Shown one piece after another: positions 34,623 to 42,081 of a stretch of DNA of 64,000 nucleotides. Every line of letters starts with the position of its first letter. Position 1 is the stretch's first letter. Position numbers and translations under genes: made by a program. Source of the stretch: Streptomyces tanashiensis (GTDB lineage Bacteria; Actinomycetota; Actinomycetes; Streptomycetales; Streptomycetaceae); contig NZ_BMRZ01000004.1 in the NCBI RefSeq assembly GCF_014648895.1, positions 124,001 to 188,000 of the forward strand, read 5' to 3'. The notes beneath the pieces are model-generated. The model made no database searches and had not been told where the DNA came from. It saw only the letters and a list, made by a program, of their open reading frames with translations.

Positions 34623-34970
34623 GTGCCGGTTCCGCTGTATCAGGCGAAGGCCGAGTTCTTCCGGATGCTCGGGCACCCGGTGCGGATAAGGGTTCTGGAG
34701 CTGCTGCAGGACGGGCGGATGCCGGTGCGGGACTTGTTGGCCGCGATCGAGGTCGAGCCCTCGGCACTCTCCCAGCAGCTCGCGGTCTTGCGCCGATCGG
34801 GGATCGTCACATCGACCCGTGACGGCGCGACGGTCGTCTACGAGCTGGCGGGCGGGGACGTGGCGCAGCTGATGCCGGCGGCGCGGCGGATCCTGACCGA
34901 GGTCCTGACGGGGCAGAGCGTGCTGCTGGAGGAACTGCGCGAGTCCGAGGTCGCGGCCTCGTGGGCGTGA
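34623..34970 (+). CDS. ArsR-family winged-helix regulator (cysteine-free)
   Basis: A 115-residue regulator: LYQAKAEFFRMLGHPVRIRVLELL, helix-turn-helix VEPSALSQQLAVLRRSGIV, wing STRDGATVVYEL. It contains no cysteine and no ELCVCDL metal site, so it is not a classical arsenic/metal sensor; the signal is unknown. The GTG at 34623 gives the same N-terminus as its paralogue (38197) and good spacing from AGAAGGG, unlike the GTG at 34617. Its 3' end overlaps the SulP gene by 10 bp. Confidence 0.92.
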   Translation: MPVPLYQAKAEFFRMLGHPVRIRVLELLQDGRMPVRDLLAAIEVEPSALSQQLAVLRRSGIVTSTRDGATVVYELAGGDVAQLMPAARRILTEVLTGQSVLLEELRESEVAASWA

Positions 34971-36694
34971 ACACCGCGGTGACGGCCGTGCTGGGCCGGG
35001 TTCGCTCCGTCCTGCCCGCCCGGGCGGACTACGCGGCGATGGCCCGCAGCCCTCGCCGGGACCTGTTGGCCGGCCTCACCGTGGCGATCGTCGCCCTTCC
35101 CCTCGCGCTCGGGTTCGGGGTCTCCTCCGGTTTGGGTGCGGAGGCGGGGCTGGCGACCGCCGTGGTCGCGGGCGCGCTCGCCGCTTTGTTCGGCGGGTCG
35201 AATCTCCAGGTGTCCGGGCCTACCGGCGCGATGACGGTGGTTCTGGTGCCGATCGTCGCCCGGTACGGACCCGGCGGCGTCCTCACCGTGGGTCTGATGG
35301 CCGGTGTCCTTCTGATCGGTCTCGCCGTCCTGCGGGCTGGGCAGTACATGCGGTACGTGCCGGCGCCGGTGGTGGAGGGCTTCACCCTGGGGATCGCGTG
35401 CGTGATCGGCCTCCAGCAGATACCCAACGCACTCGGGGTCGAGAAGCCGGAGGGGGAGAAGGTCGTGCTGGTGGCGTGGCGGGCCTTCGTGGAGTTCGTG
35501 GCCTTCCCGAACTGGACGGCGATCGGCCTGTCCGTGGGTGTCGCGGTGGTGATGCTCGCCGGGGCGCGGTGGAAGCCGACGGTCCCGTTCTCGATCGTCG
35601 CGGTGATCGCCGCGACCGTGATCGCGCAGCTGTTCCATCTCGACGCGACGGCCCCGATCGGGGCCCTTCCCGCCGGGCTCCCCGCCCCGTCGCTGGCCTT
35701 CCTCGATGTGTCCGCGTTCGGCTCGCTGCTGGCCCCGGCGGTCGCGGTCGCGGCGCTCGCCGCGCTGGAGTCCTTGCTGTCGGCGACGGTGGCGGACGGC
35801 ATGACGGTGGGGCAGCAGCACGACCCGGACAAGGAGCTGTTCGGCCAGGGCGTCGCCAACCTGGCGGCCCCGCTGTTCGGCGGCGTCCCGGCCACCGCCG
35901 CCATCGCGCGTACCGCGGTCAACGTCCGTACCGGCGCCTCGTCCCGGCTCGCCGCACTCACCCACGCCGCGGTACTCGCCGTGATCGTGTTCGCCGCCGC
36001 CCCACTGGTCTCGAAGGTCCCCCTCGCCGCGCTCGCGGGGGTGCTGTTGGCGACGGCGATCCGGATGGTGGAGGTCGGCTCGCTGCGCGCGATGGCGAAG
36101 GCGACCCGCTCTGATGCTGTCGTTCTGGTCCTGACCGCCGCCGCCACCCTGATTCTCGACCTCGTGTATGCGGTGATCATCGGCCTGGTCGTTGCTGGGG
36201 CCCTGGCCTTGAAGGCGGTGGCGAGCCAGGCGCGGATGGAACAGGTCGACTTCCGGCCCGACCTACCCGGCGAGCACAGCGACGAAGAGCACGCCCTGCT
36301 CGCCGAGCACATCGTGGCCTACCGCATCGACGGACCGCTCTTCTTCGCGGGCGCCCACCGTTTCCTCCTCGAGCTCTCAGAGGTCGCCGACGTCAAGGTG
36401 GTGATCCTCCGGATGGCGCGGGTGACCACCCTGGACGCCACCGGCGCCCTCGTCCTCAAGGACGCCGTGGAGAAGCTGCACCGGCGCGGCATCGCCGTCA
36501 TGACCTCCGGCATCCGGCCCGGCCAGCGCCAGGCCCTGGACGCCGTCGGCGTACTGGAGCTGCTGCGCCTCGAAGGCCGCGAGTACGCCACCACCCCGGA
36601 GGCGATCGCCGGGGCCCGCAAGCATCTGGAGCAGGCGGGACTGCTGCCCCGTACGCCTCACCGACCGCACCGCATCCGGAAGGCCGCACGATGA
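34961..36694 (+). CDS. SulP-family anion transporter with STAS domain
   Basis: A 577-residue SLC26/SulP transporter: ALPLALGFGVSSGLG (TM1 region), LFGGSNLQVSGPTGAMTVVL (TM3 substrate site), about ten to twelve helices, then a cytosolic STAS domain from about residue 440 (IVAYRIDGPLFFAGAHRFL, VTTLDATGALVLKDAV). SulP proteins move sulfate, bicarbonate or similar anions. A beta-carbonic anhydrase relic 3 kb away makes bicarbonate attractive but unproven. It starts GTG within the ArsR gene and is coupled by a 4-bp overlap to the next gene. Confidence 0.93.
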   Translation: MGVNTAVTAVLGRVRSVLPARADYAAMARSPRRDLLAGLTVAIVALPLALGFGVSSGLGAEAGLATAVVAGALAALFGGSNLQVSGPTGAMTVVLVPIVARYGPGGVLTVGLMAGVLLIGLAVLRAGQYMRYVPAPVVEGFTLGIACVIGLQQIPNALGVEKPEGEKVVLVAWRAFVEFVAFPNWTAIGLSVGVAVVMLAGARWKPTVPFSIVAVIAATVIAQLFHLDATAPIGALPAGLPAPSLAFLDVSAFGSLLAPAVAVAALAALESLLSATVADGMTVGQQHDPDKELFGQGVANLAAPLFGGVPATAAIARTAVNVRTGASSRLAALTHAAVLAVIVFAAAPLVSKVPLAALAGVLLATAIRMVEVGSLRAMAKATRSDAVVLVLTAAATLILDLVYAVIIGLVVAGALALKAVASQARMEQVDFRPDLPGEHSDEEHALLAEHIVAYRIDGPLFFAGAHRFLLELSEVADVKVVILRMARVTTLDATGALVLKDAVEKLHRRGIAVMTSGIRPGQRQALDAVGVLELLRLEGREYATTPEAIAGARKHLEQAGLLPRTPHRPHRIRKAAR

Positions 36695-37113
36695 GCGTCC
36701 CCGCCGACCTCCGCATGATCGAGGTCTCCGGCACCGAGGCCCTGTGGCTCCTGGAAGGCTCCGCTCAGGGCCGCCTCATCTACATCCAGCGGGAGGTGGC
36801 CGTTGTGCGGCCCGCCGCGCACGTGATGGAGTACGGACGCCTCGTCGTCCGAGCCCCCGTGCAGGCCGCCACGATCCCCGGCCGGGCACTGCTGACCTAC
36901 CAGGTCGATGAGATCCGCACCCCGGTGGGGACCGGCTGGACGGTCAGCGCCCACGGGCCGGCTGACGTCATCGCCGACCCGGACGAGGCCGCCCACTACC
37001 GGCGTACCCTGCCCGGCTGGAGTCACGGCCCGCACGACACCCTGCTGCGCCTGCACCCGCAGTCCGTGTCCGGGTTCCGTCTCGCCCGTACGGTCTCGGG
37101 GGCGGGCCGGTGA
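36691..37113 (+). CDS. Pyridoxamine 5'-phosphate oxidase-fold (PPOX) flavin protein
   Basis: A 140-residue split-barrel protein: SGTEALWLLEGSAQGRLIYI, REVAVVRPAAHVMEYGRLVV, GWTVSAHGPADVIADPDEA. This fold binds FMN, F420 or haem; the substrate cannot be deduced. The start ATG overlaps the SulP stop (ATGA) and its stop overlaps the next gene, so this is a tightly coupled operon. Confidence 0.85.
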   Translation: MSVPADLRMIEVSGTEALWLLEGSAQGRLIYIQREVAVVRPAAHVMEYGRLVVRAPVQAATIPGRALLTYQVDEIRTPVGTGWTVSAHGPADVIADPDEAAHYRRTLPGWSHGPHDTLLRLHPQSVSGFRLARTVSGAGR

Positions 37114-37535
37114 GCGTTCAGGTCGAGGCGATGCCCTACCGGCATGTGCTGGTCGTGCCAGCCATGGGCTCGGCCGTGCGTATCGCCCGGGAGACCACCG
37201 AGCTGGTCCTCGTGGAATGCGGGGTGGGTCTTCGCCATCCGAGCGTGGGACCGGCGCTGCTGATCGTGGCCGAGTTGGTCACCAACGCCGTCCGTCACGC
37301 CGCTGTGTCCTCGCCGGTGATCACCGTGACCTACGCCCGCGGACCCGGCGCCTTTGCGTTCGCCGTCCACGACCGTCACCCCTATCAGCCCGCTCTGTTC
37401 GGTGCGCTCGGCACCGCGCCGGGCAGCGGCCTGGTCATGGTGGTGGAGATGACGATGGAGCTCGGCGGCACCGCTGTCGTGCGGGCGGATGCGGACGGGC
37501 GTGGCAAGGCCATCTGGATCACCCTTCCCGTGTGA
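37110..37535 (+). CDS. Anti-sigma-factor-type ATP-binding protein (HATPase_c_2)
   Basis: A 141-residue GHKL ATPase of the RsbW/SpoIIAB-like family: LLIVAELVTNAVRHA (N box), FAFAVHDRHPYQPAL, GSGLVMVVEMTMELGG. Such proteins phosphorylate STAS partners and sequester sigma factors. A STAS protein gene follows directly and the upstream SulP also ends in a STAS domain, giving two possible partners. It starts at a GTG overlapping the previous stop. Confidence 0.88.
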   Translation: MSVQVEAMPYRHVLVVPAMGSAVRIARETTELVLVECGVGLRHPSVGPALLIVAELVTNAVRHAAVSSPVITVTYARGPGAFAFAVHDRHPYQPALFGALGTAPGSGLVMVVEMTMELGGTAVVRADADGRGKAIWITLPV

Positions 37536-37551
37536 AGTCGAGGAGCTGACG

Positions 37552-37962
37552 ATGACGATTGAATGGCGCTACACCACCCGTCAGGACGTGGGCGTGTTGT
37601 CCTTGGCCGGGTATCTCGGCGCGGAGGCCACCGACCGGTTTGCCGGAGCGATCGGCTGGGCGCTCGCCCGTGGCACCGGCCCGGTCATCCTCGATCTGAC
37701 CGGACTGCTGGGCTGGTCGCCCGGCGGGCAGGTCGCCGTCGCCCAGGCCGCCCGCCGCCTCGCCGAGAGCGGACGCCCGCTCGAGCTCGCCGCGATCCCC
37801 GCCGACGGCTCGCTCGTCCCCGATGCGACCTGCCCGCCCGTGCCCGTCCACTGCGACCTCGCCGCCGCTCTGGCCGCCCACGGAGCTCGCGGGACGGTCA
37901 AGCAGTGGACCACCGACGACTGGCCCACCGGGCAGTCGCCCGAGGCGCCCGCCCTCATCTGA
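37552..37962 (+). CDS. STAS-domain (anti-anti-sigma) protein
   Basis: A 136-residue protein with a STAS fold: DVGVLSLAGYLGAEATDRFAGAIGWAL, then GPVILDLTGLLGWSPGGQVAVAQAARRL. The usual phospho-acceptor region DxSG/DxxxxxS appears as DLTGLLGWSPGG, so the acceptor Ser/Thr is shifted or altered. The ATG follows GAGGAGCTGACG. It is last gene of the ArsR-SulP operon and the likely partner of the ATPase encoded 16 bp upstream. Confidence 0.85.
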   Translation: MTIEWRYTTRQDVGVLSLAGYLGAEATDRFAGAIGWALARGTGPVILDLTGLLGWSPGGQVAVAQAARRLAESGRPLELAAIPADGSLVPDATCPPVPVHCDLAAALAAHGARGTVKQWTTDDWPTGQSPEAPALI

Positions 37963-38081
37963 GACCAGCACCACCGTCCGGAGGCCTGGTCCTGAAGACC
38001 GGGTTCCTCAAGAAGGCCTGACCGGCGAAGGCCCCGCTCCGGGGAGTCGAAGGTCACGAAGGCACCCCGCCAGGACCCGCG

Positions 38082-38101
38082 AGTTGCAGGGATCTGCAAT
38101 T
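38082..38101. promoter_or_regulatory. ArsR-type palindrome, site 3
   Basis: AGTTGCAGGGATCTGCAATT, 95 bp upstream of the second ArsR gene. It has the same TTGCA...TCTGCAA spacing as sites 1 and 2. Confidence 0.65.
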
Positions 38102-38196
38102 GTGGAGGTCGCAAGGTGTGAAGAGGGCCGAACGGATGCCCTACGAAAGAACGGTTCCGGGTGGATGAGATGGGCAGTCAGGGGAGAGGTGCACAG

Positions 38197-38532
38197 GTGA
38201 CCACGCCGCTGTACCAGCTGAAGGCAGAGTTCTTCAAAACGCTGGGGCACCCGGTGCGCATCCGCGTCTTGGAGCTCCTGTCCGAACGCGAGCACGCGGT
38301 CGCCGAGATGCTGCCCGAGGTCGGCGTGGAAGCCGCGAGCCTCTCCCAGCAGCTCGCCGTCCTGCGCAAGGCCAACCTGGTGGTCACCCGCCGCGAAGGC
38401 TCGAACGTCCACTACAGCCTTACCCATCCCCAGATCGCCGAGCTCCTGCGGGTCGCCCGCGGCATCCTCTCCGGAGTCCTGGAAGGCCAGGTCGAACTCC
38501 TGGCCGACCTCAAGGCCGGCCGCCACACCTGA
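38197..38532 (+). CDS. ArsR-family winged-helix regulator (cysteine-free paralogue)
   Basis: A 111-residue paralogue of the regulator at 34623: TTPLYQLKAEFFKTLGHPVRIRVLELLSERE, VEAASLSQQLAVLRKANLVV, TRREGSNVHYSLTHPQIAELL. It also lacks cysteines. The GTG at 38197 follows GGGAGAGG with 7-nt spacing and gives the same N-terminus as the paralogue; an upstream GTG (38161) is less likely. A strong hairpin ends the transcript at 38580-38636. Confidence 0.92.
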   Translation: MTTPLYQLKAEFFKTLGHPVRIRVLELLSEREHAVAEMLPEVGVEAASLSQQLAVLRKANLVVTRREGSNVHYSLTHPQIAELLRVARGILSGVLEGQVELLADLKAGRHT

Positions 38533-38579
38533 ACAGCGCCCGACGGTGCCGGCCCTACGGGGCCCGCACCCCACATGCG

Positions 38580-38636
38580 GCGGCCGTCTTCCGTTCGTGC
38601 GGGTTCAACGCGCTTCTGAGACCGGAAGACGGCCGC
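38580..38636. terminator. Bidirectional hairpin terminator
   Basis: A perfect 14-bp inverted repeat, GCGGCCGTCTTCCG and its complement (38580-38593, 38623-38636), with a 29-nt loop. It lies between the convergent ArsR gene and DUF6126 gene and could end both transcripts. Confidence 0.65.
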
Positions 38637-38695
38637 TCTCCTCCCATGCCGAACCCGCACCCCAGACGTGCCTGGATCCCACTCCGGTCCCGGTC

Positions 38696-38854
38696 TCACT
38701 TCTGGGCGTGCTGCCCCACGTAGAAGAGCAACCAGATGAACCCGGCGAACACGTGCGTGCCGAAGATGTAGAAGAAGGCCCGCATCGCGACGCCCTTCTC
38801 CTTCCACTTCTCGTGCTCCGCAGCCGTGTCCTTCTCGGGCAGGTTGTCCGTCAT
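38696..38854 (-). CDS. DUF6126-like small membrane protein
   Basis: A 52-residue protein: a charged N-terminus (NLPEKDTAAEHEKWKEKGVAMR) followed by one transmembrane helix (AFFYIFGTHVFAGFIWLLFYVG). The EHEKWKEKGVxxRxFxYIF pattern fits the Streptomyces DUF6126 family of unknown function. The ATG follows GGAAGGAAGACG and overlaps the stop of the preceding gene, so it is last in a four-gene coupled unit. Confidence 0.8.
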   Translation of the reverse strand: MTDNLPEKDTAAEHEKWKEKGVAMRAFFYIFGTHVFAGFIWLLFYVGQHAQK

Positions 38855-39054
38855 GATTCGTCTTCCTTCCTGGTGCCCGGCTCCTCGACCGGGCGGCGGC
38901 ACGGACGGACGAGAACCTGCATGCCGTGCTCGCCTGCGTGCTCGATGACGGCCGCGACCTCGCCGGCCTCGACCGTGCGGACCTCCGGCTCAGGGCGGGT
39001 GCTTAGGTAAGTGATCTCGTACGACTGGGCGGCCTCTCCACTGCTGTTGGTCAC
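38851..39054 (-). CDS. Hypothetical 67-residue protein
   Basis: A small soluble protein starting at GTG after GGAAGGCACTCC, reading VTNSSGEAAQSYEITYLSTR and ending VLVRPCRRPVEEPGTRKEDES. No family is recognised. Both ends overlap neighbours by 4 bp (ATP-binding gene upstream, DUF6126 gene downstream), which supports it being real. Confidence 0.7.
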   Translation of the reverse strand: MTNSSGEAAQSYEITYLSTRPEPEVRTVEAGEVAAVIEHAGEHGMQVLVRPCRRPVEEPGTRKEDES

Positions 39055-39497
39055 GGAGTGCCTTCCGGAAGGATGAAGCGGACGACAACCGTCTTGCCGC
39101 ACCCGCCGGAGAAGGGCTCGATGCGGACGTCACCGCCGAACGTCCGCGCCAGGTCAGCCACCGTGCGCAGCCCCTGCCCGGCGGCTCGGCCGGCGTCGGC
39201 CAGCGTTATCGGGCGCGAGTCCAGGTCCCCGACGGAGGCCACGAGCAGGTCCTCGGTCATGTGGAGGGTGACCTCTGCGTCCGGGGAGTGCTGAGCGTGC
39301 CGGACGGCGTTGGTCACGAGCTCGCTGACCACCAAGAGCACGGCTCCGAAGAGCGCCGAGGAGCTCTCCAGCCCGAAGAGGACCAGAGAGCGTTCGCAGC
39401 GCTCGCGCGCGGCCCGCACGGAACCCGGCACCAGCGGCACCGTCCACACGTGCTTGCGCACCTCGACAGCCGTCTGCCCGCTGGGGCGCCTGACCAT
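39051..39497 (-). CDS. Anti-sigma-factor-type ATP-binding protein (HATPase_c_2)
   Basis: A 148-residue GHKL ATPase: VPLVPGSVRAARERCERSLV, LLVVSELVTNAVRHAQHS (N box), LLVASVGDLDSRPI, GRAAGQGLRTVADLARTFGGDV. It is the second such protein in this locus, related to 37110-37535 in type. The start is uncertain (ATG 39497 chosen; GTG 39500 is possible). It is the second gene of a coupled unit beginning at 39732, and no STAS partner lies in this unit. Confidence 0.85.
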   Translation of the reverse strand: MVRRPSGQTAVEVRKHVWTVPLVPGSVRAARERCERSLVLFGLESSSALFGAVLLVVSELVTNAVRHAQHSPDAEVTLHMTEDLLVASVGDLDSRPITLADAGRAAGQGLRTVADLARTFGGDVRIEPFSGGCGKTVVVRFILPEGTP

Positions 39498-39534
39498 CAC
39501 CGACGCCCCGGACCCGCAGAGGGCAACCCGAGGT

Positions 39535-39732
39535 TCATCGGGTGTCCCACGCACCGGTGGCCACACCGTGATCGTGGGCCACGCGCAGCGCGTCCTCCAG
39601 CTCCTCCGCGGCCTGCGCCTCATCGAAGGCATCGTCAGCCTCCTGCGCAGCCTGAAGGCGAGCCCGCGCCACACGGACCCGTTCCAGCGCCGCTTCCTCG
39701 AACCCGGCCACACCGCACCCCCCGTCCGCCAT
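39535..39732 (-). CDS. Hypothetical 65-residue helical protein
   Basis: Starts MADGGCGVAGFEEAALERVRVARARL and is predicted to be almost wholly alpha-helical and acidic/basic (coiled-coil-like), ending HDHGVATGAWDTR. No family is recognised. Its start lies 15 bp from an ArsR-type palindrome, and its end is followed 37 bp later by the ATP-binding gene, so it is probably first in that operon. The ribosome binding site is weak. Confidence 0.55.
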   Translation of the reverse strand: MADGGCGVAGFEEAALERVRVARARLQAAQEADDAFDEAQAAEELEDALRVAHDHGVATGAWDTR

Positions 39733-39746
39733 ATCCAGAACTAGTA

Positions 39747-39766
39747 AATTGCATAACTCTGCAAGT
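39747..39766. promoter_or_regulatory. ArsR-type palindrome, site 4
   Basis: AATTGCATAACTCTGCAAGT, 15 bp upstream of the 65-residue gene on the minus strand, framed by CTAG on each side. At this distance binding should block transcription initiation or elongation directly. Confidence 0.65.
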
Positions 39767-39810
39767 CTAGCTGGTGCGGGTCCGCCCGGAAGTTCACCGG
39801 CCACGGCTGA

Positions 39811-40543
39811 TCAGGGCACCTTGCGCACCAGCTGGCTGGTCAGCTCGTAGCGTGCGCCGACAATGCCCAGGCAACCGTCGGCGATCCGGGCGGCGAGGTC
39901 CGGCTCGGCGGTAAGCCGCGCCCGGACCCGGCGCACGTTCTCGGTGACCGCCGCGTCGATCCGGGCCTCGCCCTCAAGCCCGTGATCGATCGCCGGCCGG
40001 ATCCGCTCTGCCAAGTAGCGGATGTGCGCCAGGAGCGCGCCGCCGGCCTCGGCGGGCACGGCAGCGGCGACGGCTCCGCACCTCTGATGACCCAGGACGA
40101 CGATCAGGGGGACGGCCAGTTCGCGATGCTGCCCAGGACCGCTTCGTCCAGGACCTCGCCCGCCGACCGCACGGTGAGCAGATCACCCAGCCCTTGGTCG
40201 AAGATCAACTTCGGTGGCACCCCCGAGTCCATGCGGCCCAGGACCACCGCGAAGGGGTGCTGCCCGCCCACCAGCGCCCGGCGGACATTCCCAGTACGGT
40301 CCGGATGGCTCTCGTGAAACGCTCGCCACCGCCGGTCCCGGCCACCAGCTCACGCCACGCAGGCCCCGGCGCGCACGGCTGCGACCCGCCAACGGCTGCC
40401 GCCCCGGCTCGCGCCCCCGAGGCTGCCGACGCCCCGCACACCACCCCCCCCGCCTCTAACGCCGCGGCCCCGCTCAACGCTGCACGCACCAGTCGGCGAC
40501 GCGCGGCAGGCACCTCTGCCCCACAGTCACGATCGACACTCAT
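39811..40543 (-). pseudogene. Beta-carbonic anhydrase, frameshifted and active-site mutated
   Basis: Pieces of a beta-carbonic anhydrase lie in successive frames: an N-terminal signal-like region from MSVDRDCGAEVPAARRRLVR, AWRELVAG, then in a second frame QHPFAVVLGRMDSGVPPKLI and FDQGLGDLLTVRSAGEV, then in a third LIVVLGHQRCGAVAAA and the C-terminal helices. Relatives read LGCIDSRVPPELIFDQGLGD, so a zinc Cys has become Arg and the active-site Arg is Gly. Two frameshifts (near 40330 and 40110) plus these changes mean it is dead. Confidence 0.82.
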
Positions 40544-41014
40544 GTCCGGACAAGCCAGACGCCTCCCTTGCCCGGGTGGCGGGCGCAGGCCGGGCCTTGA
40601 GCAAGATTTGGGCGACCCCAGGATCGGCCAGGCCTCGTCGGCCAGCCCTCTCCGTGGACTGCTGGCGTACGCCTGCCGCCTGGGCGGTGCGAAGCCCCCG
40701 TTCACCAGCTCCGGTTCCGAGGCCGGCCTGCTCCCACTGCGGAGCGCCGTCCTGGCCTCTGGCCCGTACGTAATCCGCCAGGCAGCCGAGCATCCGGCCG
40801 TCCTGAAAACCTGCCTCACCCCTGGAACGGCTCCACGGCGCGTGGCTGACCGTGCTGCTGCCGGTCTAGGGCAGCGGCCTCTCAGGCCCTTGCCCACCTC
40901 GAACGAATCGTCCCGTGCCATGCTTCGCACGCGGATCGTGCGTACGGCGGCAGGCGGGCCGGCCCTTCGCGCATCTGTTGGGGGCGCCTCAAGAAGCAGT
41001 GCCGATCCGAGGCT
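40544..41014. other. Spacer with no recognisable gene
   Basis: Several open frames cross this stretch on both strands, but none has a ribosome binding site, domain or family match that I recognise. It separates the carbonic anhydrase relic from the end of the DUF5937-type regulator gene. Confidence 0.4.
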
Positions 41015-41992
41015 TCAGCCCGAAGCGGCGACCAGTGCCTCGCCGAGCGGGGTGCGCCGGTAGAGCACCGACCGTCCGGACCGGGCGCGGACGAGCAGCC
41101 CCGCGCCTCGCAGGATGGCGAGGTGGTCTCCTACCGCGCCGGGTGCCATGGCGAGGCTTCGGGCGAGGTGGCTGGTACTGGCCGGGGCCTCCAGCGCCAA
41201 CAGCAGCCGGGCTCGGGCCCGGCCGACCAGAGCGGTCAGCGCGTCCGGTTGGGGGACGGTCTCCTGTTCGCCCCACAGGGCGGCGGTGCCGCGGGCAGGA
41301 TAGACCAAGGTCCTGGGCCAGGGGTCTTCTATGTGGGCGGCGATATGCCCGACGACGACCGAAGGGATCAGCAGGAGCCCGTCGCCGGCGAGGCGGACCG
41401 TTCCGCCTCGGAAGAAGCCGATCTCGATACCGCCGGCGCGCCAGGCGATGCCCGGGTGCAGGCTCTCGATGGTCGCGGCCCACCCGTGTTCGCCGATCAC
41501 ACCCACCCGGTGCACGACATCGCGCTCACAGATCGCGCGCAGTTGCGGCCAGTCCGCGGCGAGCAGCTCGTGCCACGCCTGGTCCATCGCCTCGGCGATC
41601 CTGGAGACGGTGTCCGGCGAGTCCAGCACTGCGCGTACGCGGGGATCGCGGGCGGACGGGCCGGTCGCGGTGGCGGCGAATTCGTGGCGGGCCGCTTCCA
41701 GCGGTGTGGCCCGGATCATGGCCAGGTCGTCTGCCCAGGTCTGGTTGAGGCCGCGCGGGGGCGGGGCGACGAAGTTCGGTCCGCCTTGCGGGGTCTGCAG
41801 GGCGAGGGCGGCGTTCAGTTCGGTCTCGCGGCGAAGCCGTTCAAAGGCCGGCATGAGCCGGGTGGCCCAGGCTCGCGGCAGCGGCTGCCCTCGGCCGGCG
41901 AGCGAGCGCAGCAGCAAACAGAGGTCCAGCGCGGGCGACAGCGCGAAGCGGCTGCGCAGCAGGTCCTCGACGGAGACTTCGAAGCGGAGCAC
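41015..41992 (-). CDS. DUF5937/ArsR-like winged-helix regulator
   Basis: A 325-residue protein: an N-terminal DUF5937 domain (LRFEVSVEDLLRSRFALSPALD...), a central region with YPARGTAALW, and a C-terminal winged helix (LTALVGRARARLLLALEAPASTSHLARSL, PGAVGDHLAILRGAGLL, RARSGRSVLYRRT). It is divergent from an MFS transporter with a perfect inverted repeat between them, the typical layout of a repressor and its efflux target. Confidence 0.88.
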   Translation of the reverse strand: MLRFEVSVEDLLRSRFALSPALDLCLLLRSLAGRGQPLPRAWATRLMPAFERLRRETELNAALALQTPQGGPNFVAPPPRGLNQTWADDLAMIRATPLEAARHEFAATATGPSARDPRVRAVLDSPDTVSRIAEAMDQAWHELLAADWPQLRAICERDVVHRVGVIGEHGWAATIESLHPGIAWRAGGIEIGFFRGGTVRLAGDGLLLIPSVVVGHIAAHIEDPWPRTLVYPARGTAALWGEQETVPQPDALTALVGRARARLLLALEAPASTSHLARSLAMAPGAVGDHLAILRGAGLLVRARSGRSVLYRRTPLGEALVAASG

Positions 41993-42022
41993 GCTGCCAG
42001 GCTACCGCGGGACGTCTGCTTC

Positions 42023-42042
42023 GATTCGTCCAGCGACGAATC
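42023..42042. promoter_or_regulatory. Inverted repeat between DUF5937 regulator and MFS gene
   Basis: GATTCGTC-CAGC-GACGAATC, a perfect 8-bp inverted repeat in the 89-bp divergent spacer. It is the likely operator of the adjacent regulator, controlling both genes. Confidence 0.6.
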
Positions 42043-42081
42043 ATTGGTGAGTGGCGTGGACGCATGGCGAGGCTGGGCGCC

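Noticed and set aside
39051..39732. Toxin-antitoxin pair
   Set aside because: The second gene is a clear GHKL ATPase; the 65-residue protein has no antitoxin signature.
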